DNA from: JANYCO01 sp964437245
GTDB taxonomy: Bacteria; Bacteroidota; Bacteroidia; Cytophagales; Cytophagaceae
NCBI GenBank assembly: GCA_964437245.1
Contig: CAYTGJ010000003.1
Span: forward strand, 1 to 64,000
Length of the DNA stretch: 64,000 nt
Direction: 5' to 3'
Made by a program: the position numbers and the translations under genes. The notes beneath the pieces were generated by a model. The model saw only the letters and a program-made list of their open reading frames with translations, was not told the DNA's origin and did no database searches. Below, in pieces: positions 1 to 9,852 of the stretch; position 1 is the first letter of the stretch, and each line of letters opens with the position of its first letter.

Positions 1-317
1 CCTATTACCGGATCCGACAAGTTGATTACGATGGTTCCTCTACCGAAACGACGATTGAAAAAGTAGTATCGGGCAACACGTTTGCGGTAAGCTATCATCC
101 TAACCCGTTCTATTCTTCTGTCACCTTGATCGTGCGGAGTAGCGATCCCGAAGCAAGCGTAAAGATCATTTCTGTACTGGGAGTTGAACTGGAAAGCTAC
201 ACGGTGGGTACAAACCGTGAAGTATCCCTGGGACAAGGATTACCTTCGGGTACTTACATCATACAGGTAGAAGCCGGTTCTGACAAAACAAGGATCAGGC
301 TTGTGAAAAACGAATAA
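1..317 (+). CDS. C-terminal fragment of a T9SS-secreted protein
   Basis: The gene begins before the window; the open frame runs from base 3 (YYRIRQVDYDG) to the stop at 315-317. The first part matches the end of the fibronectin-like module that precedes sorting domains in this genome (YYRIRQVD recurs in the GH8 and GH18 proteins here). The rest is a type A T9SS C-terminal domain: a YHPNPF turn, a central VLG segment, a LPSGTYIIQV strand and a basic end with RIRLVKNE. Such domains direct export across the outer membrane by the type IX system and are then normally cleaved. The catalytic or binding part lies outside the window, so the protein's activity is unknown. A hairpin follows the stop, and a separate secreted enzyme begins 66 bases later. 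Confidence 0.85.
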   Translation, partial: YYRIRQVDYDGSSTETTIEKVVSGNTFAVSYHPNPFYSSVTLIVRSSDPEASVKIISVLGVELESYTVGTNREVSLGQGLPSGTYIIQVEAGSDKTRIRLVKNE

Positions 318-323
318 AAAAAA

Positions 324-355
324 CACTGTTGGTTTAGGCAACACAACCAACAGTG
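324..355. terminator. Hairpin between two secreted-protein genes
   Basis: A perfect 11-base inverted repeat (CACTGTTGGTT at 324-334, AACCAACAGTG at 345-355) with a 10-base loop lies just after the stop at 317. It is flanked by A-runs on both sides. The plus strand therefore has no U-tract after the stem; the U-tract would only exist for minus-strand transcription. It probably ends or stabilises the upstream transcript, but it is not a textbook plus-strand intrinsic terminator. Confidence 0.55.
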
Positions 356-383
356 AAAAAATTACTTACTTATAAACAAAACT

Positions 384-3300
384 ATGAAACACACACGGTC
401 ATACGTCTGTTGTATTTTTATGCTGTTAATGAGTGCGGTCTTTTTGAAGCTAAACGCACAAACATGGCCTGCCGATACGATTCATACTGCTATCAATACC
501 GGAAATCCTAAATTTCCTTTCCCCCAGTTTGTCGAATATACGGTGGGGAAAACGCTGGCAAAGTATAATGCGGAGGGAGTGACACATGCGGATATGGAAA
601 AAACCATGAGGGAAAGCTATAAGATCATGATGCACCGGTGTCTGTATGTACCAGGAAAGGTACTGAACGGAAAAAGATATATTGTCTACAACCATAGCAG
701 TGTTCCTTATAACAACAATACGTTTGTATCGGAAGGGGATGGGTATGCTCTGCTCGCAGCAGCTTATTTCGCAGACAAGGAAGCCTTTGACGGATTGTGG
801 TTGTGGATTCACGACAATCGTTTGAGTAAAGTAAAAAAATATTACGGCACCTTTTAACGATTAACTTTTAAACCATTAACTCTTTTACCCCATGATCGGA
901 TNNNNNNNNNNAAGTAAAAAAATATTTCGATTGTGCCGACCTCCGGATGGGGTATCGTTACGGAGCAAATCTGCCGGGGTGGAAAAATGTGGAAACAACT
1001 CCGGACGGACACGGAGATAATGACTCTGCCACAGACGGCGATTATGATATTGCGATGGGACTTTTGCTGGCTTATGAGCAGTGGGGAGATAATATGGGAA
1101 TTAACGATGCCTGCGGGAATCCTATAAGCTATAGAACAGAAGCGCTGAATATGATCAAAGCGCTGGTAGACACGTTTCGTCTGAACAACCTGAGTGGAGC
1201 CTATACAGGTCATATGTCGGGAGATATCGGAGTAGATGGTTATTGTAAAAATGGAAACACATGGCAGGAAACTACTTCCTGGAGATATGGTGCTGCGAAC
1301 ACAACGTATCCATGGGCACACTCTAAGCCGGAAGCGTATAATGTAAACGGTTTATATACGGATTATATCGGACCTGCTTACTTTAATCAGTTTGCCAAAT
1401 TTCTGACAGCAAATGGCGGAACCCCCTGGCAGGTCAACCAGTTTTTAAGAGGAGAAGCCTCTTCCGACTGGCTCATGGGGCAGATGTATGCCAAAGGATA
1501 TATTGCCAGTTCTGGAAGCTGTACGGTCAGCAACGATGGCTCGGTGACTACCTTCGGACAGCATCCCAGCGGTCCGGGAGGAGAAGACTTCAGAGCTGCC
1601 TGGAGAACCATTCTGAATTATGTATGGCATGGCAATCCTACTACACGCTGGAACCCCGTGACACATGAAGTAGAGCCGATCGGAAATACCTATGAACGGG
1701 ACATGGGGATAAGACATGCTGATTTCCTGAAGTATCCGCGTACACTACCAAGCGCAAATTCTGCCGCAAACTGCCAGAAGCTGGGAGCCTCTCCGGATCT
1801 GAGCTGCCCGGACTGGAAAGGAGTGGTCAATATTAAGCAGGCTCATTTGGTGACCGGAGCACAGGGAAGTGATAATTTTCGTACGAACTTTAATGTAGGG
1901 GCAGGAGCACCTGCTGCCGTAGCCTCGGAAGATCTTGATCTTATTGCAGAAATATACCGTCAGTCGGAACTTCTGTGGGATGGAGCCGTCCCTTCTTTGC
2001 CTAAAACTGCTACGGACGAAGAACGATATATTAAAAACACCCCTAAGTATTTTCATGACTGGTTTCGCGTGCTGGGAATGCTGACGACTTCCGGAAACCT
2101 GCATCCACCTACCACTATGGTAGCAGGCGCTAATATGAAAGTATACATGGCCGTTGATAAAACATATGCCTATCCGTTGGATCTTATCACCTATACCGTA
2201 AGCTACCGCAATTACGGATCATTGAATGCGACAGGAGTTTCGATCAGCACATTACTCGACAGCGATTATGAATTTGTTTCTGCTACAAATGGCGGGGTTT
2301 TCAGTGGAGGAACCGTTACCTGGAATATCGGAATTGTACCGGGATTCCAGACGGCCACAGGGATCCCTCCTACACAGGGAGAGGTCGAATTTACCGTGCG
2401 GGTAAGACCAGCACCTGTACAAAGCAGAATATGTCTTACCAGTACGATTACTGCCTCTAATTCTGATCCCTGGATCAGCAACGAATATCCGAACAATGCT
2501 ACCTATACCATGGAGCGTAACTGTGTGGACCTCCTGCAAGCACGGTCTCTGAAAATAGAAAAGACAGTAGACCGGCCTGTGATGAACCCCGGAGATATCG
2601 CAAACTTCAAGCTGGAATTTGAAAACCTGTCTGGCCCGGATCTCTGGCTGAACGGAGGAAGAGACAGAGTCGTGATTTCGTATGGAAACTATTATCTGCC
2701 AAGCAATACGTTCTACCAGTTCTACCGCTTCTGGCATTCTGCTCCTGAAGCCTATGTGAATATGCACAACTATCGGATCTCGTATTTTATGAACGATGCA
2801 GCCGCAGTAGGGTTGTACAATGCAGCGACCAATCCAACCGGCTGGGCATTTTCGGTAGACAACCAGAATGACCTGGATAAATATTTTTATAATCCTGCGG
2901 CCTTGCCGGCCGCCGAACGGATCACCTTCTCTTACCAGGCAATTCCCTGGGGAAGTGATGCACTCGGTAGCTGGAACCAACGGATCATGTTGCGCTTTGC
3001 CAATGTGCTGACTGCTCCGAGTAGTCATATTTACGATAAGCTGGACAATATATACCTCATTCATAAAGGGGTAATTGGTCCGGGATTCCTTCGTACGAAA
3101 ATGGAATCAACTCCTCCTTCAAGTCTGGCCGCCAGGTTGACGGATGATTGGTCCTATTCAAATACGCTGGACATAGGGAAAGTGGACGGGCAGGATAGAC
3201 GGCTTACGCCCATCACGAACAGTTGGGCGAACCCAAACAATCTGAATGTGGTGGTCAATAATTACAGTAAAGATGTTTGCGATCCTCCCGTCCCTAATTA

Positions 3301-5164
3301 TGATCGCCTGCTCGTAGAAGAATGGGACGGTTATACCTGGAGAAGGATTGCCGGCAACGGACCGTTGCCGGGAAGGGAGACCTATAATGTGGAGGTCATC
3401 GATACGATTCCGGAGCAGTTGACCTGGAACGGTTTTACCGACAACCTCGCATTGGGAGTAACTGCTACCTATACGGCAGCTCCGGGAGGGGCATCGTATA
3501 CAGGTATCGTACGATGGAGTATCCCGGTGATGTTGGTAGGCGAAACGGGTGATCTGGCCTATCAGGTGATTGCCAAAGACCCGCCATGCCCGTCTCCGGA
3601 TCTTCTTTTCCCTAACATAGGGTACATCAGGTCAGAAACAGACTCTCCGGATTCTTCAAGGGTGAATCTGAGGATTACCTGCAATCCTGTGCCTCCTACA
3701 GCTCCGACCGAAACATCCCTGAGAAAAACAGCCGACAGGACGGTAGCAGTAGCAGGAGATGTAATTAATTATATGCTTGAATTCAATAACACGGACGGAA
3801 CGATTGTCAACGGTGTATTTGGAGCCGGAGCAAATGCTTCAGAATGGCAGGCCTTGGGAAGCGGAGTGATTCCAAACCTTGCCAATAATCCTCTGTCACT
3901 GGATGGAAATGCTCCCGGAAATCCTTCTCAGGGTGCTACAGGATACGCTTTCGGACATCGTAAGTCGCATGGGGAGAACGGATATATGGAAGTGACCATT
4001 GCTCCTACCAACTCCAGTCCGGTTTCCCTTATCTTCCGTCATACCGCCGGTACGCCGGGGCAGGCAGGCTTTAACGGCATCAGGCTGCAGATCACCCCCA
4101 ATCCTATGGGCAACAATACCATGAATCTTGAGCTCTTTAATAATACGACTTCGATTTTCAGCCAGACCAATATTTCGTATGGAGGAAGTGCGAATCCTAT
4201 TATGATAAGAGCAGAACTGGTGGATGATAAACTTTATTTCTGGGTCAATAATTTTTCCGGAGCTCCTTTAAAAGTAATTTCCGGAATCACCAATCTGAAT
4301 CCGGGATATGCAGGATTGTACAGTAATAATTCACAACAAAGGATAACAGCATACAAAACCCATTTTGATTCCTCATTTGACCTGGTCATGACCGATGAAG
4401 TTCCTGCCCAGTTAGGGTCTGTAACTGCGATCTCTAATGCAGGAGTTTTAGCAGGCTCTACTATTACCTGGCCGGTTGTACCTGGCCCTATCCTGGCGGG
4501 ATCCTCCGTAGTAAGAACGTTCCAGGCTACCGTGCTGACCTGCGATGATTTTATTACCAATATGGCATATGCCCGGGTGTATGGAATCAACAACATCGCT
4601 TCTCAGAATGTGGTGGGATGTGATATGGCTACTCCTGTTTCCTTTATTTATGTCAAGGCGGTCCGTACCCGTCAGCATGTGGTGGTAACCTGGGCTACCG
4701 CCAGTGAGTTCAATAACCGTCATTTCCTTGTAGAACGATCGGAGGATGGGATCAATTTCAGTACTCTTACAGTGGTGAATAGTGCCGGAAATGGTCATAC
4801 GGTCCGGGAATACGAATACCATGATCCTTCGGCCAAAGAATACCAGGTATATTATTACCGGATTACTCAAGTGGATTATGACAGCACTACGGCAGGAACC
4901 AATGTGGTAAAAGTAGAGGCCGGCCGGCAATTTGGGGTACTTTGTTATCCAAATCCATTTAATAAAGAACTGACGGTCCAGGTCCTTTCGGATGATACCT
5001 ATGAACTGTCTGTTTTAAATGGTTTAGGACAGTTACTGATCCATAAAACGGACTGGAAAGGATACCAGGAATACCAATTGGGCGAAGAATTGTCTCCCGG
5101 AGTGTATTTTATAAAAATCCATACCAACGAGGAGTCAAAAATCGTTAAAGTTAATAAAGAGTAA
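384..5164 (+). CDS. Secreted glycoside hydrolase family 8 enzyme with T9SS sorting domain (interrupted by assembly gap)
   Basis: A large secreted endo-glycosidase, probably acting on beta-1,4-glucan, xylan or chitosan. As assembled it is split: the first frame runs from 384 and stops at 857, and the second frame resumes after the N gap and ends at 5164. Fifteen bases (AAGTAAAAAAATATT) occur at 829-843 and again at 912-926. Merging them removes 83 bases and restores one frame of about 1565 residues. Residues 1-26 are a signal peptide ending NAQ. GH8 hallmarks are FVSEGDGYALL with the candidate catalytic Glu117, and ATDGDYDIAMG (188-198), close to the family signature. The GH8 domain ends near residue 540. 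Three DUF11-like beta modules start near 550, 694 (KIEKTVDRPVMNPGD) and 1083 (LRKTADRTVAVAGD), the last followed by a possible lectin-like stretch. A fibronectin-like module (near 1392-1485) and a T9SS sorting domain with YPNPF finish the protein. The substrate cannot be told from sequence alone. Confidence 0.88.
902..911. other. 10-N assembly gap inside the GH8 gene
   Basis: Ten Ns. The 15 bases AAGTAAAAAAATATT occur on both sides (829-843 and 912-926). Bases 844-901 on the left side do not fit the GH8 reading frame and look like a wrongly extended contig end. Merging at the repeat restores the gene. Confidence 0.9.
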
Positions 5165-5165
5165 T

Positions 5166-5208
5166 AAAATGGACTCATTTTTAATTAAAATGGGTCCATT
5201 TTTATTTT
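5166..5208 (+). terminator. Terminator of the GH8 gene
   Basis: It starts two bases after the stop codon. The arms AAAATGGACTCATTTTT and AAAATGGGTCCATTTTT pair with one G-U position around a TTAATT-rich loop, and a T-rich tail follows. Both strands carry T-runs. Confidence 0.75.
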
Positions 5209-5613
5209 ATTGGGATAAAAATAGAGGGACTTTGTTGTTTTTTTGTATTATTAAAAATATAACACTTGTGTTTTTAATATAGTGCTATAATCCAGCTCTT
5301 TTGGAAAAGGGTAGAAGTTTTTTTTTGCACATATTTTGGTTTTTGCTTTTTGATAGATAGCGGATGGCAACTAATAAGCTCTTTTTCGAAAATGTCTTTA
5401 TAATACTATTAAAAGGGTATTTTAGCTTTTGTACGTCAGGCATGTCAGGGTTGGTTCGTATTATTACCATTTTCAAATATGAAATTATATTTTTTTTATA
5501 AAAAACATAAATAATCTTATTTACCATTACGTAGTTTCACGTATATAGCTTAAAACTGTAATAATTAATATTATAATAGTTATACGATATAAAGTCTGTT
5601 TAAACGTGAGAAT
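5209..5613. other. AT-rich intergenic region, no gene seen
   Basis: About 400 bases of very AT-rich sequence between two secreted-protein genes. It contains a weak dyad (TATTAAAAA at 5249-5257, TTTTTAATA at 5271-5279, with AACAC/TGTT inside) and presumably the promoter of the gene at 5614, but no clean TAnnTTTG box. A minus-strand 80-codon frame at 5285-5527 has low-complexity, Lys/Ile/Asn-rich composition and is not believed. Confidence 0.5.
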
Positions 5614-8091
5614 ATGAATAAGTTACTTGGTGTTTTGTGGTTGGTGGTAACGATGGCATTTGCAGCAAAAGGGCAAATGTGTCCTGTCGTAAATGGAACA
5701 AACTTGATTTCGAACGGAAGTTTCCAGGGAGGGTGTACTTCATTCTCAAGTGATTATAATTATAATAACAGTTGTAACGGAGGTTCTATTGCTCCCGGAT
5801 CATGGACTGTGACAAACGATGCCCATGCAAGAAATTCCTATTTCTCAAATCCTACAGGACCTAATCCTCCCGGCGAACCAGCCGGATCGGCGAATCATTA
5901 CCTGGTCATCGATGCTGACGGGGTAGCTGGTAAAAATGCCTGGAGCAGTACCGTAAATGTATTGAACGGGACGACTTATTTCTTTTCAGCCTGGATTTCT
6001 AACATCAACGGAACATTTGAAAATCCTCCGGAATTAAGATTCTCCATTAACAATGTGCAGCTGGGAGCGAACCTGAATGCCAGTTCAACCACCCACGACN
6101 NNNNNNNNNCCCACGACTGGCAGCAGTTTTATGTAGTATGGACAGCCAATTTGACAGGACCTATTACCATCAGATTGCAAAATCTTGTGACCACAGGAAA
6201 TGGAAACGACCTTGCCATTGACGCCATTAACTTTAATACAAGCTGTTCCAATATTCCAAACCTGGAGTCTTTGGGGCAATCCAGTGTGCTTCCTGATACT
6301 GTGTATAATTGTAATATTGCTTTCCCGTACAATCTTGATCCGGGACTTCCTGGCTCCTATAACCTGGCCTGGAAGAAGACCGCAGGAGTTACTTTATCTA
6401 CTGCTGCTACGTACAACGAGCCTCCGACACCGGCAGATAATACCAAATTGTACCTGTGTTATGAATTTATCCCGGGTTGTCCGAGAAGAGACTCTGTCAT
6501 ATTCAAGGTATCCCCTATTACTGTAAATCTGGGACCTGACAGAGTAAGATGCCTTCCGGTGAATGAATTGCTGAGTTCCGGACTTTCAAATCCTCCTGTA
6601 AGCATTCAATGGCAACGTGATGGGGTGGACATCACAGGAGCTACCCAACCAACCTACACAGCTACGCAACCCGGCACGTACAGAGTTAGCGGAACGAGAG
6701 CAGGATGTTTGCCTGGAAGTGATGAAATGATTATCTCCAGCCCATCTCCGACCTTTACCGGGACAGGAGAATATTGTTCCAGTGCCAACACCGCTGAGTT
6801 CTCAGTGACAGGAACTACTCATGTGAAATGGTATACCGTACCTACCGGAGGAACTCCTCTTAATCCGGGAGATACCGATCCGTCGATCAGTCTTGCCTAT
6901 AATGCGACAAACAGAACTACTCCGGGATGTGCCTCTGGCCTGTATGCGGAAGACGTAAGCAGCTTTAATGCTACCGTAGGACCGGTGATGAGACCTTGCA
7001 GCGGAACAAGTGCGGAAAATGGAACTCGTTCTCCTCAGTTGTTTTCTGTAAACAGAGATCTTACGCTAAATACGATTGATATTGTGCAGCCTCCTCAGGG
7101 ATATGCAGGAAGTGTAAATTATGTGGTAAAAATAGTTCCTATCCGGATAATAATGGTATGGAATGGAACTGCCAACGTACCGGTGGAAGTGCCGGATGTT
7201 TCGGCCACTCCTATCTTTACCAGTGCTACACAGTCATATGCCCATCCGGCAGCGGCCACTGTAAGAACTCTTTCCGTAGGATATTCCTTTACCGGTGTGA
7301 CACCCGGAACGAAATACGGGATATTTGTGGACGCTAATAATGGCCTGTACTATCAGGACTGTGCAGGAGCATTCCCTTACAACGAATCATCCGGAAACAA
7401 TGCGATCCAGATCATCAACTCGACACGTGACGGAAATGCTACACCTAACTACGGTCATTCCTTTAACTGGAATTTTACCGCAGGAAATGTATTTAGCTGC
7501 GGCCGCCTGTGGATATGCGGCGAGGAGAACTGCGTGGCTCCGGTGGAGTTACTTTCCTTTGAGGTTAAGAAGTCGTCCCGTGGCAATACACTTGTCTGGA
7601 GTACTGCTTCCGAAGAAAACAGTGCTTACTTCATCATTCAGAGAAGTGTGGATGGTGTGAATTTTGAAAACATAGGACAGGTAGCTGCCGCAGGGAATTC
7701 AAGCAATACCTTGTCGTATCAATACCTGGATGCAGAGGCCCCGTATACAGGAGTTGTTTATTACAGACTGAAACAAGTTGATTTTGATCAGACCCCTCAT
7801 TATTCTCCTATCAGAGCTGTCCGAAACGACGGACTTTCCCAGGAAATAAGGCTATATCCGGTGCCCGTTAAGCAGGGACAGAATATAACCCTTGAGTATA
7901 TCAGTGCACAAGACGAGACGATTGTCGTAGAGATCTTTGATAATCCGGGCAAAGTAGTCAGCGAAGGACAGTTTCAGGTACAGGAGGGCACGAACTCAAT
8001 AGAGTTGAATACTTCCGCTCTTGCTTCCGGACTTTACTATCTGCGAATAAAAGGGGATGCCGCCAGAATCACTAAGTTTATTGTAGAATAA
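5614..8091 (+). CDS. Secreted multidomain protein with T9SS sorting domain
   Basis: A large extracellular protein of unknown activity. MNKLLGVLWLVVTMAFAAKGQ is a signal peptide. The N-terminal part (residues about 22-210, LISNGSFQGGC onward) resembles a jelly-roll carbohydrate-binding or adhesin module (NLISNGSFE-type opening, ending IDAINF). An Ig-like segment follows (ATQPGTYRVSGTRAGC), then a beta-rich region, a fibronectin-like module beginning VELLSFEVKKSSRGNTLVW, and a type A sorting domain with LYPVPVKQG and ASGLYYLRIKG. The Ns at 6100-6109 sit between two copies of CCCACGAC; removing the duplicate and the Ns takes out 18 bases, keeps the frame and leaves about 819 residues with TTHDWQQFYVVW. 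No catalytic motif was recognised; adhesion or polysaccharide binding is an inference from the modules. Confidence 0.8.
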   Translation: MNKLLGVLWLVVTMAFAAKGQMCPVVNGTNLISNGSFQGGCTSFSSDYNYNNSCNGGSIAPGSWTVTNDAHARNSYFSNPTGPNPPGEPAGSANHYLVIDADGVAGKNAWSSTVNVLNGTTYFFSAWISNINGTFENPPELRFSINNVQLGANLNASSTTHDXXXXHDWQQFYVVWTANLTGPITIRLQNLVTTGNGNDLAIDAINFNTSCSNIPNLESLGQSSVLPDTVYNCNIAFPYNLDPGLPGSYNLAWKKTAGVTLSTAATYNEPPTPADNTKLYLCYEFIPGCPRRDSVIFKVSPITVNLGPDRVRCLPVNELLSSGLSNPPVSIQWQRDGVDITGATQPTYTATQPGTYRVSGTRAGCLPGSDEMIISSPSPTFTGTGEYCSSANTAEFSVTGTTHVKWYTVPTGGTPLNPGDTDPSISLAYNATNRTTPGCASGLYAEDVSSFNATVGPVMRPCSGTSAENGTRSPQLFSVNRDLTLNTIDIVQPPQGYAGSVNYVVKIVPIRIIMVWNGTANVPVEVPDVSATPIFTSATQSYAHPAAATVRTLSVGYSFTGVTPGTKYGIFVDANNGLYYQDCAGAFPYNESSGNNAIQIINSTRDGNATPNYGHSFNWNFTAGNVFSCGRLWICGEENCVAPVELLSFEVKKSSRGNTLVWSTASEENSAYFIIQRSVDGVNFENIGQVAAAGNSSNTLSYQYLDAEAPYTGVVYYRLKQVDFDQTPHYSPIRAVRNDGLSQEIRLYPVPVKQGQNITLEYISAQDETIVVEIFDNPGKVVSEGQFQVQEGTNSIELNTSALASGLYYLRIKGDAARITKFIVE
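6100..6109. other. 10-N assembly gap, in frame
   Basis: Ten Ns flanked by CCCACGAC at 6092-6099 and again at 6110-6117. The duplicate plus the Ns total 18 bases, so the reading frame is unaffected, but six residues of the conceptual protein are artificial. Confidence 0.9.
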
Positions 8092-8115
8092 ATAAACACC
8101 TCTTTCCACCAGTCA

Positions 8116-8154
8116 AAACCTGTTCTTCCTTCGGGAGGAACAGGTTTCTTTTTT
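8116..8154 (+). terminator. Strong intrinsic terminator
   Basis: The 14-base arms AAACCTGTTCTTCC and GGAGGAACAGGTTT (one G-U pair) close a stable TTCG tetraloop, followed by CTTTTTT. It ends the secreted-protein transcript 25 bases after its stop codon. Confidence 0.93.
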
Positions 8155-8216
8155 GTATTCATCTATAATTGTCTTATATTCAAACCTCACTAAGCCTTAT
8201 ACGACTCTTAAATGTT

Positions 8217-9722
8217 ATGAAGAAATACGATTTATGTGTAATAGGAGGAGGCCCTTCCGGATATGCGGCAGCAATGCGGGCACTCGACTTTAACAAAAAT
8301 GTCTTATTGATTGAAAAGGAAAAACTGGGCGGAGCAGGGTTGTATAATGGAGCCCTTTCTTCCAAAACATTTTGGGAGCTCTCGAAAGACATAGTATCCG
8401 CAAGAGGCAAAGTGGCAAAATATATGAAGGGAAAGTTTGATGTGTCCTTTCCCGATATTGTAGGAGATGTAAAAGAAGCGATTGAAATAAGAAAAAATAT
8501 CCTGGAATCACACGTAGACAAGCTTCATGAGTTGCACGATGATATTTTTGATTATATCCGGGGAACCGGAAAGTTAAAAACAAAGAATGAAATAATCATT
8601 ACCAAATCAGACGGCAGCACAGAAGAGGTATACGCCGACTATATCATACTCGCTACCGGAAGCCGTCCCCGCAAACTACCTCATATTCCCGTAGATGAAA
8701 AAATAATCGTGACCAGTGATGGTATTGAAAATTTCGACAGTTTTCCGGAAAGTATCGTGATTGTAGGAGCCGGAGTGATTGGGTGCGAATGGGCTACTAT
8801 TTTTTCAAATTTTGGCTATACAAAAGTAAACATCATCGACAAAGGTGATCGTATTTTACCGGTAGAAGATGCTGACCTTACGGCGAAGATCGAAGAAAAT
8901 ATGATTGTAAAGGGCGTTAATGTGCACCGCAACTCCCAGCTTGTAGGCATGAGAATAAAAGACGGAAGGGTAGAGTATGAGCTACAATACAAGGATGGCC
9001 ATAAAGAATTATTTAATGTGGAGAAAGCGCTGGTCTCTGTCGGTCGTGTGGTCAATGTGGAAGGGCTTGGTCTGGAAGACGTAGGTATTGAACTACTGGA
9101 AAACGGGACTATCAAAAACAACGATTCTCAAACTACTGTCCCCAATATATATGCTGTAGGGGATCTCACGGCAGACATTGCCCTGGTGAACGTGGGAGAA
9201 ATGGAAGGTCGCCATGCGGTAGAAAAAATATTTGGCGGAGTAAAAACGGAACTGGACTATCGCAATATTTCTACCATCATGTTCCTGAATCCGGAAACAG
9301 CAGGAGTAGGGATCAACGAGCAGGAAGCGCAGCGGAGAAAGATCGCCTATCGGGTGGTAACCCTTGACTATAGCGTGATTCCTCGTGCCATTGCGATGAA
9401 AAACACCAATGGGTTTTTCAAGATCCTGGTGACCAATGATGACGAAATGAAAATTCTCGGCATGAGAGCAATTGGAGTGCATGCGTCCAGTGCCATTCAG
9501 GCAGTCGCTCTTCTGATCCATATGGACCGGGGAATCGAAGACCTTGCGGAGTTGATCCATCCTCATCCTTCTATTATTGAAGGAGTTCAGGAATGTCTGA
9601 GAGTACTGAAAGGGAAGTCTATTTTAAAACCCGAAGTATTTGGAGACAAACTGAAATGTTGTGTATGCGATGAAAACGGATGTTATACGAACTGGAGCTG
9701 GTTGGAAAAGATAGGCCATTAG
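8217..9722 (+). CDS. Dihydrolipoamide-dehydrogenase-like flavoprotein lacking the redox disulfide
   Basis: A 501-residue member of the class I pyridine nucleotide-disulfide oxidoreductase fold. It shows the N-terminal FAD motif VIGGGPSGYAAA, the ATGSRPR segment, a second dinucleotide fold IVGAGVIGCEWA, the NIYAVGDLT FAD motif and the dimerisation domain with HPHPSIIE, which carries the His-Glu pair of lipoamide dehydrogenases. The active-site segment normally reading LGGTCLNVGCIPSK is LGGAGLYNGALSSK here: both cysteines are replaced (Gly41, Ala46). It cannot therefore run the usual dithiol/disulfide cycle at that site. A cysteine cluster CCVCDENGC lies near the C-terminus. The start is the ATG at 8217, because MKKYDLCVIGGG fits the family; an upstream ATG at 8169 would add 16 unlikely residues. 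The gene stands alone between two terminator-like structures. NAD(P)H-dependent oxidoreductase activity is plausible; the substrate is unknown. Confidence 0.82.
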   Translation: MKKYDLCVIGGGPSGYAAAMRALDFNKNVLLIEKEKLGGAGLYNGALSSKTFWELSKDIVSARGKVAKYMKGKFDVSFPDIVGDVKEAIEIRKNILESHVDKLHELHDDIFDYIRGTGKLKTKNEIIITKSDGSTEEVYADYIILATGSRPRKLPHIPVDEKIIVTSDGIENFDSFPESIVIVGAGVIGCEWATIFSNFGYTKVNIIDKGDRILPVEDADLTAKIEENMIVKGVNVHRNSQLVGMRIKDGRVEYELQYKDGHKELFNVEKALVSVGRVVNVEGLGLEDVGIELLENGTIKNNDSQTTVPNIYAVGDLTADIALVNVGEMEGRHAVEKIFGGVKTELDYRNISTIMFLNPETAGVGINEQEAQRRKIAYRVVTLDYSVIPRAIAMKNTNGFFKILVTNDDEMKILGMRAIGVHASSAIQAVALLIHMDRGIEDLAELIHPHPSIIEGVQECLRVLKGKSILKPEVFGDKLKCCVCDENGCYTNWSWLEKIGH

Positions 9723-9741
9723 GCAGAACAAATTAAAGAGA

Positions 9742-9849
9742 CTCTATTCCCGGGTTGGGTTGTTTTAATAATAACAATCCTATAACGAAGTTTCGATTTG
9801 TGTCCCCACAAACTGTTTGTCAGTAGAACAACCAAATCCGGGAATAGAG
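9742..9849. repeat. 108-base imperfect palindrome between convergent genes
   Basis: The 23-base arms at 9742-9764 (CTCTATTCCCGG then GTTGGGTTGTT) and 9827-9849 pair with two mismatches. The outer 12 bases are perfect. The 62-base interior holds a further small hairpin (TTTGTG/CACAAA around TCCC). It sits exactly between two convergent genes, ends 3 bases before the stop codon of the methyltransferase, and may act as a bidirectional terminator or be a small palindromic element. Confidence 0.75.
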
Positions 9850-9852
9850 CCA

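Noticed and set aside
384..911. Calling the GH8 gene a pseudogene because of its early stop at 857
   Set aside because: The stop lies in a 58-base piece between a 15-base duplicate and an N gap; merging the duplicate restores a complete, intact gene.
2252..3064. Minus-strand 270-codon frame inside the GH8 gene
   Set aside because: Antisense shadow of a well-supported coding region; the product has no family features.
5285..5527. Minus-strand 80-codon frame in the AT-rich intergenic region
   Set aside because: Low-complexity Lys/Ile/Asn-rich product with no domain, and it lies where a promoter for the downstream gene is needed.
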